Position numbers and translations under genes: made by a program
Source of the DNA: Lawsonibacter sp.
GTDB taxonomy: Bacteria; Bacillota; Clostridia; Oscillospirales; Oscillospiraceae
Length of the DNA stretch: 48,593 nt
Assembly: GCA_022801435.1 (NCBI GenBank)
Contig: JAAWSG010000012.1
Location: 1 to 48,593 of the forward strand
Direction of reading: 5' to 3'
Notes under the pieces: model-generated
Databases searched by the model: none
Told to the model about the DNA's origin: nothing
Seen by the model: the letters and a program-made list of their open reading frames with translations, nothing else
Part shown: positions 5,900-14,191 of the stretch, one piece after another
How positions within the stretch are numbered: the stretch's first letter is position 1
How the letters are laid out: every line of letters starts with the position of its first letter

Positions 5900-8656
5900 A
5901 TGAGCTTGTTTACCAAATTATTCGGGACCTCCTCCCAGCGGGAGCTGAAATCCATCTACCCCATTGCGGACAAGGTGGACGCCCTGGAGGAGGAGTACAA
6001 GGCCCTGTCGGACGCCCAGCTCCAGGCCAAGACCCCCGAGCTGAAGGCGCGGCTGGCCAATGGGGAGACGCTGGACGATATTCTGCCCGAGGCCTTCGCC
6101 GCCTGCCGGGAGGCCGCCTGGCGGGTGCTGGGCCTGCGCCCCTACCGGGTCCAGGTGGTGGGCGGCATCGTGCTGCACCAGGGCCGCATCGCGGAGATGA
6201 AGACCGGCGAGGGCAAGACCCTGGTTGCCACCCTGCCCGCCTACCTCAACGCCCTGGCGGGAAAGGGGGTCCACATCATCACGGTGAACGACTACCTGGC
6301 CAAGCGCGACTCGGAGTGGATGGGAAAGATCTACCGCTTCCTGGGCCTGAGCGTGGGGCTGGTCATTCACGGGGTGGTGGGGCCGGAGAAAAAAGCCGCC
6401 TACCAGGCCGATATCACCTACGGGACCAACAACGAGTTCGGCTTTGACTACCTCCGGGACAACATGGCCATCTATTCCCAGGAGCTGGTCCAGCGGGGAC
6501 ACGCCTTCGCCATTGTGGACGAGGTGGACTCCATCCTCATTGACGAGGCCCGCACCCCCCTCATTATCTCCGGCCAGGGGGAGAAGTCCACCCAGCTCTA
6601 CACCGTGGTGGACCAGTTTGTCTCCCGCCTGAAATGCCAGCGCATCGCCAAGGTGGATGAGAAGGAGGAGGAGGCCGAGGACATCGACGCGGACTATATC
6701 GTGGACGAGAAGGCCCGCACCGCCACCCTCACTGCCCCCGGCATCAAGAAGGCGGAGGAGTTTTTCAATGTGGAGAACCTGGCCGATCCGGAGAACACCA
6801 CCCTGTCCCACCACATCAACCAGGCAATCAAGGCCCGGGGGGTGATGAAGCGGGACATCGACTATGTGGTAAATGACGGGCAGGTCATCATTGTGGACGA
6901 GTTCACCGGCCGGCTGATGTTCGGGCGGCGGTACAACGAGGGACTGCACCAGGCCATCGAGGCCAAGGAGCGGGTGGAGGTGGCCAACGAGTCCAAGACC
7001 CTGGCCACCATCACCTTCCAGAACTACTTCCGGCTGTATGACAAGCTCTCCGGCATGACGGGCACGGCCATGACCGAGCAGGAGGAGTTCGGGACCATCT
7101 ATGAGCTGGACATTGTGGAGATCCCCACAAACAAACCCCTGGCCCGGGTGGACCAGCCCGACGTGGTGTACAAGACGGTGGCGGGCAAGCTGCGTGCCAT
7201 CGTGGACCAGATTGAAACCTGCCACGCCAAGGGACAGCCTGTGCTGGTGGGTACGGTCTCCATTGAGAAGTCGGAGGAACTGTCTGCCATCCTCAAGCGC
7301 AAGGGTATCCGCCACAACGTCCTCAACGCCAAGAACCACGAGAAGGAGGCCGAGATCGTGGCTCAGGCGGGCAAGCTGGGGGCGGTGACGGTGGCCACCA
7401 ACATGGCGGGCCGCGGCACGGACATCATGCTGGGGGGCAACGTGGAGTTTTTGGCTAAGGCGGACCTGCGCCGGGGCGGCATGAGCGATGAGCTTATTGC
7501 GGAGGCCACCGGCTTCGCGGAGACCGATGACCAGGAGATTTTGGACGCCCGCCGGAAGTTCTCCGAGGCGGAGGCCAAGTACAAGACGGAGATCCAGGAG
7601 GAGGCGGACAAGGTCCGGGAGGCGGGCGGCTTATTTATCCTGGGCACCGAGCGCCACGAGTCCCGGCGGATTGACAACCAGCTGCGGGGCCGTGCCGGAC
7701 GTCAGGGGGACCCGGGGGAGACCCGATTCTACCTCTCCCTGGAGGACGACATCATGCGGCTGTTCGGCTCCGAGCGGGTGTACAACCTGATGGAGCGGAT
7801 GGGCATTGACGAGGACACCCCCATCGACGCAAAGATCCTCTCCGGGGCCATTGAGAACGCCCAGAAGCAGGTGGAGTCCAAAAACTTCCAGATCCGGAAA
7901 AACGTGCTGCAATACGATGACGTGATGAACACCCAGCGGGAGATCATCTATAAGCAGCGCAAGCAGGTGCTGGACGGGGAGGATCTGCAAAATTCCGTCC
8001 AGACCATGCTGAACACCATGATCTCCAACGCCATCCAGGGCCACATGGGGGAGCGGAAGCACTTGGACGGGGAGGGCTTCCAGGAGGCGGTCTCCAACTT
8101 CCGCACCATGTTCCTCCGGCCCGAGGACCTGCGGCTGAGCGATGAGGAGCTTCAGCAGTACGACGCCGGCGGGCTGGCCGAGCTGGTGAGCGCCAAGGCC
8201 CGGGAGGTGTACGCCGCCAAGGAGCAGGAGATCGGTTCCCCCATCATGCGGGAGCTGGAGCGGGTGCTCATGCTCCGTGTGGTGGACGAGTACTGGATGG
8301 ACCACATCGACGCCATGACCGAGCTGCGCCAGGGGATCGGACTGCGGGCCTACGGGCAGAACGACCCGGTGGTGGCCTATAAGGAAGAGGGCTATGAGAT
8401 GTTCGAGTCCATGGTGGCCGCCATCCAGGAGGAGACCCTGCGGCGGCTGTTCCTGGTCCGGCTGCGCAAAAATGAGGAGGTCAAGAGGGAACGGGTGGCC
8501 AAAGTGACCGGGGAGTCCTCCGGCGGAGACGGAACGGTCAGAAAACAGCCGGTGAAAAAGGTCATCAAAATCGGCCGCAATGACCCCTGCCCCTGCGGCT
8601 CCGGCCTGAAATGGAAAAAATGCACCTGCCCCCAGTACCACCCGGAGCAGAAATAA
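5900..8656 (+). CDS. secA: Preprotein translocase ATPase SecA
   Basis: SecA is the cytoplasmic ATPase that pushes unfolded preproteins through SecYEG. The 918-residue product shows the full family order: [16 protein letters not shown] (Walker A, about residues 95-110), [45 protein letters not shown] (DEAD-like box, about 206-224), [22 protein letters not shown] in the preprotein-crosslinking region, [22 protein letters not shown] and [13 protein letters not shown] in nucleotide-binding domain 2, and helical scaffold and wing. The C-terminus ends in a zinc-binding [14 protein letters not shown] (about 897-910), used for SecB or lipid contacts. It is monocistronic, with its own promoter and a strong terminator. 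Confidence 0.98.
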   Translation: MSLFTKLFGTSSQRELKSIYPIADKVDALEEEYKALSDAQLQAKTPELKARLANGETLDDILPEAFAACREAAWRVLGLRPYRVQVVGGIVLHQGRIAEMKTGEGKTLVATLPAYLNALAGKGVHIITVNDYLAKRDSEWMGKIYRFLGLSVGLVIHGVVGPEKKAAYQADITYGTNNEFGFDYLRDNMAIYSQELVQRGHAFAIVDEVDSILIDEARTPLIISGQGEKSTQLYTVVDQFVSRLKCQRIAKVDEKEEEAEDIDADYIVDEKARTATLTAPGIKKAEEFFNVENLADPENTTLSHHINQAIKARGVMKRDIDYVVNDGQVIIVDEFTGRLMFGRRYNEGLHQAIEAKERVEVANESKTLATITFQNYFRLYDKLSGMTGTAMTEQEEFGTIYELDIVEIPTNKPLARVDQPDVVYKTVAGKLRAIVDQIETCHAKGQPVLVGTVSIEKSEELSAILKRKGIRHNVLNAKNHEKEAEIVAQAGKLGAVTVATNMAGRGTDIMLGGNVEFLAKADLRRGGMSDELIAEATGFAETDDQEILDARRKFSEAEAKYKTEIQEEADKVREAGGLFILGTERHESRRIDNQLRGRAGRQGDPGETRFYLSLEDDIMRLFGSERVYNLMERMGIDEDTPIDAKILSGAIENAQKQVESKNFQIRKNVLQYDDVMNTQREIIYKQRKQVLDGEDLQNSVQTMLNTMISNAIQGHMGERKHLDGEGFQEAVSNFRTMFLRPEDLRLSDEELQQYDAGGLAELVSAKAREVYAAKEQEIGSPIMRELERVLMLRVVDEYWMDHIDAMTELRQGIGLRAYGQNDPVVAYKEEGYEMFESMVAAIQEETLRRLFLVRLRKNEEVKRERVAKVTGESSGGDGTVRKQPVKKVIKIGRNDPCPCGSGLKWKKCTCPQYHPEQK

Positions 8657-8658
8657 TC

Positions 8659-8696
8659 AAACGGCGTCCCCGCTCGCCCGGGGACGCCGTTTTTTG
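8659..8696 (+). terminator. Intrinsic terminator of secA
   Basis: ACGGCGTCCCC (8661-8671) pairs with GGGGACGCCGT (8680-8690) and runs into TTTTTTG. The preceding A run means it may also act on the reverse strand for the small gene ending at 8703. Confidence 0.92.
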
Positions 8697-8702
8697 CCAA
8701 GG

Positions 8703-8918
8703 TCAAAGGCTTGCTCCCAGCCGTTCCTCCAGCTGCCGCAGGTCCCCGGCGTGCTGGGTCAGATAGTCGGACAGCCGCTTGAGAGTCTGGGCGGAGACGC
8801 TGAACATCTCCTTTTTGCAGATGTGTGCCGCCAGCGCCTCCAAGAGCAGCGTGTCCTCCAAAAGCGCCTGACAGGTCTCGTCAAAATCCTCCAACCAAGA
8901 GGACTTGCGTTGAATCAT
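8703..8918 (-). CDS. Small hypothetical helical protein (71 aa)
   Basis: I do not recognise this protein. It reads as mostly amphipathic helix: WLEDFDETCQALLEDTLLLEAL, then FSVSAQTLKRLSDYL and QHAGDLRQLEERLGA, with no membrane segment or cysteine pair. Three in-frame ATGs occur close together; the third (plus 8918) has GAGG eight bases upstream and was chosen, the others adding two or three residues. A near-consensus promoter (TTGACT, 17, TATAAT) drives it, divergent from an XRE regulator. It may be a regulatory or antitoxin-like partner of that gene, but there is no direct evidence. Confidence 0.6.
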   Translation of the reverse strand: MIQRKSSWLEDFDETCQALLEDTLLLEALAAHICKKEMFSVSAQTLKRLSDYLTQHAGDLRQLEERLGASL

Positions 8919-8947
8919 AATCATCACCTCGCATATCTCTTACAGCG

Positions 8948-8976
8948 ATTATAGCAGAATGGAGCAGAGAAGTCAA
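8948..8976 (-). promoter_or_regulatory. Promoter of the 71-aa hypothetical gene
   Basis: Reverse strand TTGACT (plus 8976-8971), 17 bases, perfect TATAAT (plus 8953-8948). It is back to back with the promoter at 8994-9022. Confidence 0.8.
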
Positions 8977-8993
8977 TCGCTTTGAGAGATATA

Positions 8994-9022
8994 TTTTCAA
9001 AACGCAAGGAATACGCTATAAT
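8994..9022 (+). promoter_or_regulatory. Promoter of the XRE-family gene at 9040
   Basis: TTTTCA, 17 bases, perfect TATAAT (9017-9022). Its predicted start near 9029 leaves a leader of only about ten bases before ATG 9040. The divergent promoter on the other strand is 17 bases away, so one bound regulator could cover both. Confidence 0.7.
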
Positions 9023-9039
9023 AGCTCAGGGTGATTGAA

Positions 9040-9237
9040 ATGGAAGATTATCGTGCCGTTCTGCGGGACAGACGAAAGAAACTCGGCTGGAGTCAGTACA
9101 GGCTGGCTAAGGAACTGGGGATTTCGCAGTCCTTCATCAATGAAATCGAGAGCGGTAAAAAGAGCCCCTCTCTGGATGTCTTTTTCCGTATCTGTGAGGC
9201 GTTAAAAATTCAGATACGGTTTGAGGAATCGGAGTAG
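9040..9237 (+). CDS. XRE-family helix-turn-helix transcriptional regulator (65 aa)
   Basis: A minimal Cro/C1-type DNA-binding protein: YRAVLRDRRKKLGWSQYRLAKELGISQSFINEIESGKKSPSLDVFFRICEAL fills nearly the whole length and matches all five helices of the fold. An in-frame GTG nine bases upstream is a possible alternative start, but it overlaps the AGGGTG that fits as ribosome binding site for the ATG. The acidic tail FEESE ends the protein. It is divergently arranged with the 71-aa gene and upstream of the KdpD-like kinase, which has its own promoter. It could regulate its own divergent region. Confidence 0.82.
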   Translation: MEDYRAVLRDRRKKLGWSQYRLAKELGISQSFINEIESGKKSPSLDVFFRICEALKIQIRFEESE

Positions 9238-9335
9238 GGACACAGCCTGTCGTGCCCGTCCAATTCGCACCCGCTTTGCACCATCCGGGCCGCGTGTTCA
9301 TAGCAGTCCGGCCAGCGGTTGTGTCGATTGGGCTC

Positions 9336-9364
9336 TTTACTGCGAAGCGTATTTTTGTTATAAT
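9336..9364 (+). promoter_or_regulatory. Promoter of the KdpD/KdpE-like operon
   Basis: TTTACT (9336-9341), 17 bases, TATAAT (9359-9364), 24 bases before the kinase ATG with AAGGAGGG between. Confidence 0.8.
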
Positions 9365-9387
9365 ATGTCCGGCAAGGAGGGATAACC

Positions 9388-10551
9388 ATGGCCCAGCGGA
9401 TGCGGGAGCTGTACAGCTGGCTGGACATACAGTGCCACCGTCTGCCCAAGATCCCCCGGAATCTGGGGGTAACGGCGCTGTTTTTATGTGCGGCCTACTG
9501 GGCGAGCAGGGTCCTGATTACCCACACGGGGGGAGAGAACAACTCCGCTCTGGTCTTTGTGCTGGCGGTAGCGCTCATCTCCCTGCTCACCACCGGGTAC
9601 ACCTACGGCATCGCGGCCTCGATTATCGGGGCGCTGTGCATCAACATCTACTTTATGGAGCCCTATGAGTCCTTCTCTCTCAGCCAGGCGGGCTATCCGG
9701 TGTCCATGCTGTCCATGATTGGCATCTCCTGCGTGATCTGCGCCCTCACCGCCCGGGTGAAGCGGCAGGCGGTGGAGGCGGACCGGCGGGAGAAGAACAC
9801 CAAGGCCCTTTACGAGATGAACGAGAAGCTCAACGCGGAGAAGGCGGCCATCCAGCTGGAGTCGGAGCGCATTTCCATCCGGGAGAACATTTTGCGGGCG
9901 GTGTCCCACGACCTGCGCACCCCGCTGACCGCCATCTCGGGCACGGTATCGGTGCTGCTGTCCAGCCCGGAGATTACGGAAAAAAATATCACTATGCTGG
10001 CCGATGTGAAGCGGGACGCGGACAGCCTGATTACCATGGTGGAGAACCTGCTGTCCGTCACCCGCATTCAGGATGGGACCATGCCCCTGAAGAAGCAGGC
10101 GGAGATGCTGGAGGAGGTTGCGGGGGACGCGCTGCTCACCATCCGGCGCCGGTTCCCCGAGTGCCGGGTGGAGCTGGACCTGTCAGAGGACATCCTCTAT
10201 CTGCCCATGGACCCGCTGCTGGTCCGTCAGGTGATGATTAACCTGCTGGAAAACGCCATCCGCCACTCCGGGGACCGGGACCATATCCAAATGCGGCTGT
10301 ACCGGGAGGAGGACTGGGCGGTGGCGGAGGTGCGGGACCGGGGCAGGGGTCTGTCTCCGGAGGTGCTTCAGGCGGTGCTGGCGGGGGAGGATATGCCCCT
10401 GTCCGGGGACGCCACCCGGGGGATGGGCATCGGCCTGTCCGTCTGCCAGAGCATCATCAAGGCCCACGGCGGCTTTTTTTCCGCAAGCAATGACCCGGAG
10501 GGCGGGGCGGTGTTCCGCTTCGGCCTGCCCGCCGGGGAGGAGGGGCAGTGA
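9388..10551 (+). CDS. KdpD-like sensor histidine kinase without the N-terminal KdpD/USP domains
   Basis: This 387-residue membrane kinase matches only the C-terminal half of KdpD. There is a DUF4118-type region with four hydrophobic segments (about residues 25-135, including GYTYGIAASIIGALCINIYFMEP, very like the KdpD loop), a coiled-coil linker, the phosphoacceptor AVSHDLRTPLTAISG (about 171-185), the N-box NLLENAIRHS and the G-boxes RDRGRGLS and RGMGIGLSVC. The cytoplasmic K+/c-di-AMP-sensing N-terminal domains of full KdpD are absent, as in several Firmicutes. The response regulator lies 30 bases downstream. No kdpFABC or other K+ transporter lies nearby, so its targets are elsewhere or not K+-related. 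Confidence 0.9.
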   Translation: MAQRMRELYSWLDIQCHRLPKIPRNLGVTALFLCAAYWASRVLITHTGGENNSALVFVLAVALISLLTTGYTYGIAASIIGALCINIYFMEPYESFSLSQAGYPVSMLSMIGISCVICALTARVKRQAVEADRREKNTKALYEMNEKLNAEKAAIQLESERISIRENILRAVSHDLRTPLTAISGTVSVLLSSPEITEKNITMLADVKRDADSLITMVENLLSVTRIQDGTMPLKKQAEMLEEVAGDALLTIRRRFPECRVELDLSEDILYLPMDPLLVRQVMINLLENAIRHSGDRDHIQMRLYREEDWAVAEVRDRGRGLSPEVLQAVLAGEDMPLSGDATRGMGIGLSVCQSIIKAHGGFFSASNDPEGGAVFRFGLPAGEEGQ

Positions 10552-10581
10552 TTGGCCCGCACCGCCCAACGGAGGAAATCT

Positions 10582-11289
10582 ATGAGTGAAAAACAGACCA
10601 TTTTGATTATCGAGGACGACCGCGCCATCAGCAACTTCATCAGCCGCGCCCTGACCGCCAACGACTACCGGGCCATCACCGCCTTCACGGGAAAGGCGGG
10701 GCTGTCCCTGTTCTTCTCCCACGGGCCCGACCTGGTGCTGCTGGACCTGGGCCTGCCCGATATGGACGGACTGGAGATTTTGACCCAGCTGCGGGACCTG
10801 CCCCGGGAGGTCCCGGTTATCATCATCTCCGCCCGGGACCGGGAGTCGGAGAAGGTCAAGGCCCTGGACATGGGGGCGGACGACTATGTGGTAAAACCCT
10901 TTGGGGTGTCCGAGCTGCTGGCCCGGATTCGCTCCGCCCTGCGCCGGGCCGACCGGCTGAGGCTGAGCCAGGGGGACCAGCGGGACGTGTACCAGGTGAA
11001 GGACCTGATGGTGGACCTGAGCCGCCATCAGGTGCTGCTGGACGGGCAGGAGATCCACTTCACCCAGAACGAGTTCAAAATCCTGGAGCTGCTGGCCATC
11101 CACGCGGGGAAGGTGCTCACCTACGATTTTATTCTGGAGCATGTGTGGGGGCCCTACAGCAGCAGCGGCAGCAACCAGATCCTCCGGGTGAATATGGCCA
11201 ACATCCGGCGGAAGCTGAAGGAGAACCCCTCCGAGCCCAAATATATCCACACGGAGCTGGGCATCGGCTACCGGATGCTGGACGACTGA
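10582..11289 (+). CDS. KdpE-like OmpR-family response regulator
   Basis: A 235-residue two-domain regulator. The receiver has the acidic pair IIEDDR (about residues 13-15), the phosphorylated Asp55 in LVLLDLGLPDMDG, the conserved Ser in IIISARD and Lys in VVKPFG. The C-terminal winged helix has FTQNEFKILELLAIHAGKVLTYDFILEHVWG and HTELGIGYRM. The wording LNQ-like NQILRVNMANIRRKLKENP is characteristic of KdpE. It follows the kinase with a good GGAGGA site. The pair likely controls K+ homeostasis genes; none is adjacent. No terminator was evident in the 170 bases after it. Confidence 0.92.
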   Translation: MSEKQTILIIEDDRAISNFISRALTANDYRAITAFTGKAGLSLFFSHGPDLVLLDLGLPDMDGLEILTQLRDLPREVPVIIISARDRESEKVKALDMGADDYVVKPFGVSELLARIRSALRRADRLRLSQGDQRDVYQVKDLMVDLSRHQVLLDGQEIHFTQNEFKILELLAIHAGKVLTYDFILEHVWGPYSSSGSNQILRVNMANIRRKLKENPSEPKYIHTELGIGYRMLDD

Positions 11290-11392
11290 CCCCCGGCTTT
11301 TTGACACATTGGGACACAACGCAGCATTCCCTCCGTCCCTTTTAAGAAAAGTGTTGCCGCAGTATAACTCCGGCAGTTTCTACAAAACCGGG

Positions 11393-11421
11393 TTGATATG
11401 GTAATGATTGTGTGATACAAT
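11393..11421 (+). promoter_or_regulatory. Promoter of the 85-aa membrane protein gene
   Basis: TTGATA (11393-11398), 17 bases, TACAAT (11416-11421), with a leader containing GAGGGGG ahead of the ATG at 11460. Confidence 0.75.
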
Positions 11422-11459
11422 CAATTCGGTAAATTGAGTTTTGAGGGGGTGCGTTTTTT

Positions 11460-11717
11460 ATGAAACGATTGTCTTTCAAATCACAATGTTATGTGTCTTT
11501 GGCCGTTATAATATGCTTTTTTGTGTTCGGAGAAATCCTCAAAATGGGTATACTTCATAATATCGGGTGTATTATCTTTGGATTGATCTTCTTAATAAAT
11601 CCTGTATGGCCTAAATCCGCAGATTGGCGAAGTCATGATGAATTGAAGAAGGGTATCCGCATTGGTAGTTTGCTGGTAATAATCGTATTTGGATTTTTAA
11701 CCCGTTATGGCGTGTAA
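11460..11717 (+). CDS. Small membrane protein of unknown function (85 aa)
   Basis: I do not recognise the family. Three hydrophobic stretches are visible: YVSLAVIICFFVFGEILKMGIL (about residues 11-32), IGCIIFGLIFLINPVW (about 35-50) and IGSLLVIIVFGFLTR (about 67-82), separated by a short charged loop KSADWRSHDELKKG. It has its own promoter and a hairpin after the stop. The gene is clearly more AT-rich (AAA, TTT, ATA codons) than all its neighbours, suggesting recent acquisition or a different expression regime. A role next to the K+ sensor pair is possible but only suggested by position. Confidence 0.65.
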   Translation: MKRLSFKSQCYVSLAVIICFFVFGEILKMGILHNIGCIIFGLIFLINPVWPKSADWRSHDELKKGIRIGSLLVIIVFGFLTRYGV

Positions 11718-11729
11718 CTTCCAGTTTAT

Positions 11730-11766
11730 CGGGCAGTCATCTTCTAATTGATGACTGCCCGCTTTG
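11730..11766 (+). terminator. Probable terminator after the 85-aa gene
   Basis: CGGGCAGTCATC pairs perfectly with GATGACTGCCCG around TTCTAATT, but only a short CTTT follows. It may also stop transcription weakly in the other direction. Confidence 0.6.
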
Positions 11767-11829
11767 GATATTGTGACTAACCGGTTTGTCAAGCAGCATA
11801 GAGCAACACTAATCTGAAAAGGGAATTCC

Positions 11830-11847
11830 CTCCCCCGAAAGGGGGAG
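11830..11847 (+). promoter_or_regulatory. GC hairpin in the MATE leader
   Basis: CTCCCCC-GAAA-GGGGGAG is a perfect tetraloop hairpin next to the palindrome GGGAATTCCC (11821-11830) and followed by AAAATTTT, 26 bases ahead of the MATE start. It could be an attenuator or an mRNA stabiliser; nothing further can be said. Confidence 0.4.
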
Positions 11848-11872
11848 AAAATTTTGAGTGGGAGGGTGGTTT

Positions 11873-13216
11873 ATGGAACGAAATCTGACCACAGGCAGCG
11901 TGTGGAGGACGGTGGTGTCCTTCTCCCTGCCCTATCTGCTGTCCTATTTTTTGCAGACCCTGTACGGTATGGCGGACCTGTTCATCATCGGCCGGTTCAA
12001 CGGGGTGGAGAGCACCACGGCGGTGTCCATCGGCAGTCAGGTGATGCACATGCTCACGGTGATAATCGTGGGTCTGGCCATGGGGAGCACGGTGCTCATC
12101 GGACAGGCGGTGGGCCGGGAGGACCGGAGGGAGACCGCTCAGGTGACAGGGAACACCGTCACCCTGTTTATGGTGGTGTCCCTGGCCATGACGGCGGGCC
12201 TGCTGTGGTCGGTGGACGGCATTGTGGCGGTGATGTCCACCCCCGCCGCCGCCGTGCCGGGGACCCGGGCCTATCTGATGGTGTGCTTTGCGGGCATCCC
12301 CTTTATCACGGCCTATAACATCATCAGCTCGGTGCTCCGGGGGATGGGGGACAGCAAGAGCCCCATGTACTTTGTGGCCGCGGCCTGCGTGGTGAACATC
12401 GGGCTGGACTGCCTGTTTATTGGGAAAATGTCCCTGGGACCGATGGGGGCGGCGCTGGGGACGACCCTGTCCCAGACAGCCAGCGTGCTCCTCGCCCTGG
12501 GGACCATGGCCCGGCGGCGGAGCGGACCCGCCCTCGCCCTCCGGGACCTGCGCCCCCAAAAGAGGACCATGGCCCGCCTGCTGAAGATCGGACTGCCTGT
12601 GGCGGCCCAGGACGGGTTCATTCAGGTGGCGTTCATTGTCATCACGGTCATCGCCAACCGGAGGGGGCTGGACGATGCGGCGGCGGTGGGCATTGTGGAA
12701 AAGGTCATCGGCATCCTGTTCCTGGTCCCCTCCTCCATGCTGTCCGCCGTATCCGCCCTCTCCGCCCAGAACATCGGGGCGGGCCGGCCGGACCGGGCCC
12801 GGCTCACCCTCCGGTACGCGGTCTGTATCGCGGTGGGCTGGGGGATTTTTGCCTCCCTGGTGATGACCGCCGCCGCCGAGCCCTTTGTGGGTCTGTTCGC
12901 CGACAGCAGCACGGCCCCCAACGTCATCCGGCTGGGCGGACAGTATATGCGGGGCTATGTGTGGGACTGCATCTTTGCCGGGGTCCACTTCTGCTTCAGC
13001 GGCTACTTCTGTGCCTGCGGATTGTCGGGCATCTCCTTTGTCCATAACTCCCTGTCCATCCTCTGCGTGCGCATCCCGGTGGCCTACTTCGCCTCCGCCC
13101 GCTTCGCCGAGACCCTGTTCCCTATGGGGCTGGCCTCCCCGGCGGGCTCCATGCTGTCGGTGCTGATCTGTGCGGGGGCCTACCTCTGGCTCCTCCGGCG
13201 GGAAGAAAAGATTTAA
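11873..13216 (+). CDS. MATE family multidrug/Na+ (or H+) efflux transporter
   Basis: This 447-residue protein with about twelve hydrophobic segments belongs to the MATE superfamily, exporting cationic drugs or metabolites in exchange for Na+ or H+. The diagnostic MATE motifs are LPYLLSYFLQTLYGMADLFIIGRFNG (about residues 20-45), GSQVMHMLTVIIVGLAMGSTVLIGQAVGRED in the first lobe, and IGLPVAAQDGFIQVAFIV plus LVPSSMLSAVSALSAQNIGAGRPDRA in the second lobe. Two earlier in-frame residues exist, but the chosen ATG has GGAGGG six bases upstream. It is a single gene with no drug-responsive regulator directly adjacent. Confidence 0.93.
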   Translation: MERNLTTGSVWRTVVSFSLPYLLSYFLQTLYGMADLFIIGRFNGVESTTAVSIGSQVMHMLTVIIVGLAMGSTVLIGQAVGREDRRETAQVTGNTVTLFMVVSLAMTAGLLWSVDGIVAVMSTPAAAVPGTRAYLMVCFAGIPFITAYNIISSVLRGMGDSKSPMYFVAAACVVNIGLDCLFIGKMSLGPMGAALGTTLSQTASVLLALGTMARRRSGPALALRDLRPQKRTMARLLKIGLPVAAQDGFIQVAFIVITVIANRRGLDDAAAVGIVEKVIGILFLVPSSMLSAVSALSAQNIGAGRPDRARLTLRYAVCIAVGWGIFASLVMTAAAEPFVGLFADSSTAPNVIRLGGQYMRGYVWDCIFAGVHFCFSGYFCACGLSGISFVHNSLSILCVRIPVAYFASARFAETLFPMGLASPAGSMLSVLICAGAYLWLLRREEKI

Positions 13217-13315
13217 TCCTTTTGTAACAATTGAAGGTGACTTTTTTAATACTCCCTGTCTATACTGATACTCGCAAGGCAAGAACATCTTTTCATTCTA
13301 TCCTCCAATTCTTTG

Positions 13316-13354
13316 AAGGGCTGACGGAACCGCTCCGTCAGCCCTTCCTCCTTT
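13316..13354 (+). terminator. Terminator downstream of the MATE gene
   Basis: AAGGGCTGACGGA pairs with TCCGTCAGCCCTT around ACCGC, then CCTCCTTTT. It lies 100 bases after the MATE stop and could serve both the MATE gene and the convergent small gene. A second imperfect hairpin ending in CGTTTTTATTTTT (13362-13400) follows. Confidence 0.8.
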
Positions 13355-13439
13355 TGCGCGGAAAACGAGGCCCTCCCGATGGAAGGACCCCGTTTTTATT
13401 TTTGCCCGTGCGTAATATTGTACAGGTTTTTGCTCCGCC

Positions 13440-13616
13440 CTAGGACTCCTCATCGTCCTCCAAACAGGACTCAATCATGCTGATTACAATATTGTTGAAG
13501 CTGGTGTCGTTATCATCGGCAATTTTTTGTATCCGCTGAGCAAGCGATTCTGCGATGTAGAGGGATTTGGTAGTGGTCGCTACTTTATGTTTCGTTTTCT
13601 TGATTTCAAAGGCCAT
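13440..13616 (-). CDS. Ribbon-helix-helix-like small DNA-binding protein (58 aa)
   Basis: The protein begins with a short basic strand KHKVATTTKSLYI and continues with ESLAQRIQKIADDNDTSFNNIVISMIESCLEDD. This is the beta-alpha-alpha layout of Arc/MetJ/CopG repressors, including a helix-turn-helix-like 'DTSFNNIVISMI'. The start chosen has GAGG upstream; a longer in-frame start adds seven residues. It is divergent from the 110-aa gene, and the shared region contains matching ATTCTA boxes likely to be its operators. It could be an antitoxin, but the neighbour does not look like a known toxin. Confidence 0.65.
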   Translation of the reverse strand: MAFEIKKTKHKVATTTKSLYIAESLAQRIQKIADDNDTSFNNIVISMIESCLEDDEES

Positions 13617-13638
13617 AACCGCTCCCTCACTTTCCATG

Positions 13639-13702
13639 CTATAATTCTAGTGTGTTTTTCTCATAAATAAAATATTAGAATTACCTATTGAAAAATTCTA
13701 AT
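13639..13702. promoter_or_regulatory. Candidate operators between the RHH gene and the 110-aa gene
   Basis: A perfect inverted repeat ATTAGAATT (13674-13682) / AATTCTAAT (13694-13702) straddles the -35 of the forward promoter. A further ATTCTA (13644-13649) coincides with the -10 (TAGAAT) of the reverse-strand gene. Repeats over both promoters fit autoregulation by the ribbon-helix-helix protein. Confidence 0.5.
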
Positions 13703-13716
13703 AGAAATGGTAGACT
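13688..13716 (+). promoter_or_regulatory. Promoter of the 110-aa gene
   Basis: TTGAAA (13688-13693), 17 bases, TAGACT (13711-13716), overlapping the inverted repeat just described. Confidence 0.7.
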
Positions 13717-13742
13717 TTATGTAATGAGAAGGAGGGGATACA

Positions 13743-14075
13743 GTGGATGCCAAACGAGAACGGGAACGGTTGATGGACGAGATATCCCGGTTCGACTGGT
13801 ATTTTTTAGAGGTGCGCAAGACGCCGATGCCCAAAGCGCTGTCCGAGGATAGAGCGGAGCGGGGCTTTACGGAGGAGGATAAGGTGCTGCTCTCCCGGTC
13901 GGCCTTCCATCTGTACCAGCGCTGCGCCTTCGGGAAATTTGCGGAGGGACTTTTGGAGGATGTGCTGTCCGCCGGGGAGGAGCAGGGACTGGGTGTGCAG
14001 ATCCTGGACCGCCTGCACCGCTTTTTGGAGGAGTACACCGACCTCCTGAAACAGGAAGCCTTTTGGTGCAAATAA
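13743..14075 (+). CDS. Hypothetical protein (110 aa)
   Basis: I do not recognise this protein. It is soluble and mostly helical: DAKRERERLMDEISRFDWYFLEVRKTP at the start, then FTEEDKVLLSRSAFHLYQRCAFGKFAEGLLEDVLSAGEEQGLGVQILDRLHRFLEEYTDLLKQE. No catalytic motif or membrane segment is visible. The start is a GTG with GGAGGGG seven or more bases upstream. It has its own promoter overlapped by operator-like repeats and its own terminator, and is divergent from a ribbon-helix-helix gene that probably controls it. Confidence 0.6.
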   Translation: MDAKRERERLMDEISRFDWYFLEVRKTPMPKALSEDRAERGFTEEDKVLLSRSAFHLYQRCAFGKFAEGLLEDVLSAGEEQGLGVQILDRLHRFLEEYTDLLKQEAFWCK

Positions 14076-14083
14076 ATAAAAGT

Positions 14084-14117
14084 TTTCCCACTCCTGATTA
14101 GGGGTGGGAATTTTTCT
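14084..14117 (+). terminator. Terminator of the 110-aa gene
   Basis: TTCCCACTCC pairs with GGGGTGGGAA around TGATTA and runs into TTTTT. Confidence 0.85.
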
Positions 14118-14191
14118 TCCTCGACAGGTTTCCCTCAAAAGCTGGACAGGCCCGGCCTATACTGGGAGAAACTGGAAGGGAGCGTGATGGC

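Noticed and set aside
5918-7339. Long open frame antisense to secA
   Set aside because: Leu/Gly/His-rich shadow translation; no promoter or ribosome binding site. The sense frame is unmistakably SecA.
11789-13288. Long reverse-strand frame opposite the MATE gene
   Set aside because: Gly/His/Arg-rich shadow of a GC-rich membrane protein gene, without initiation signals.
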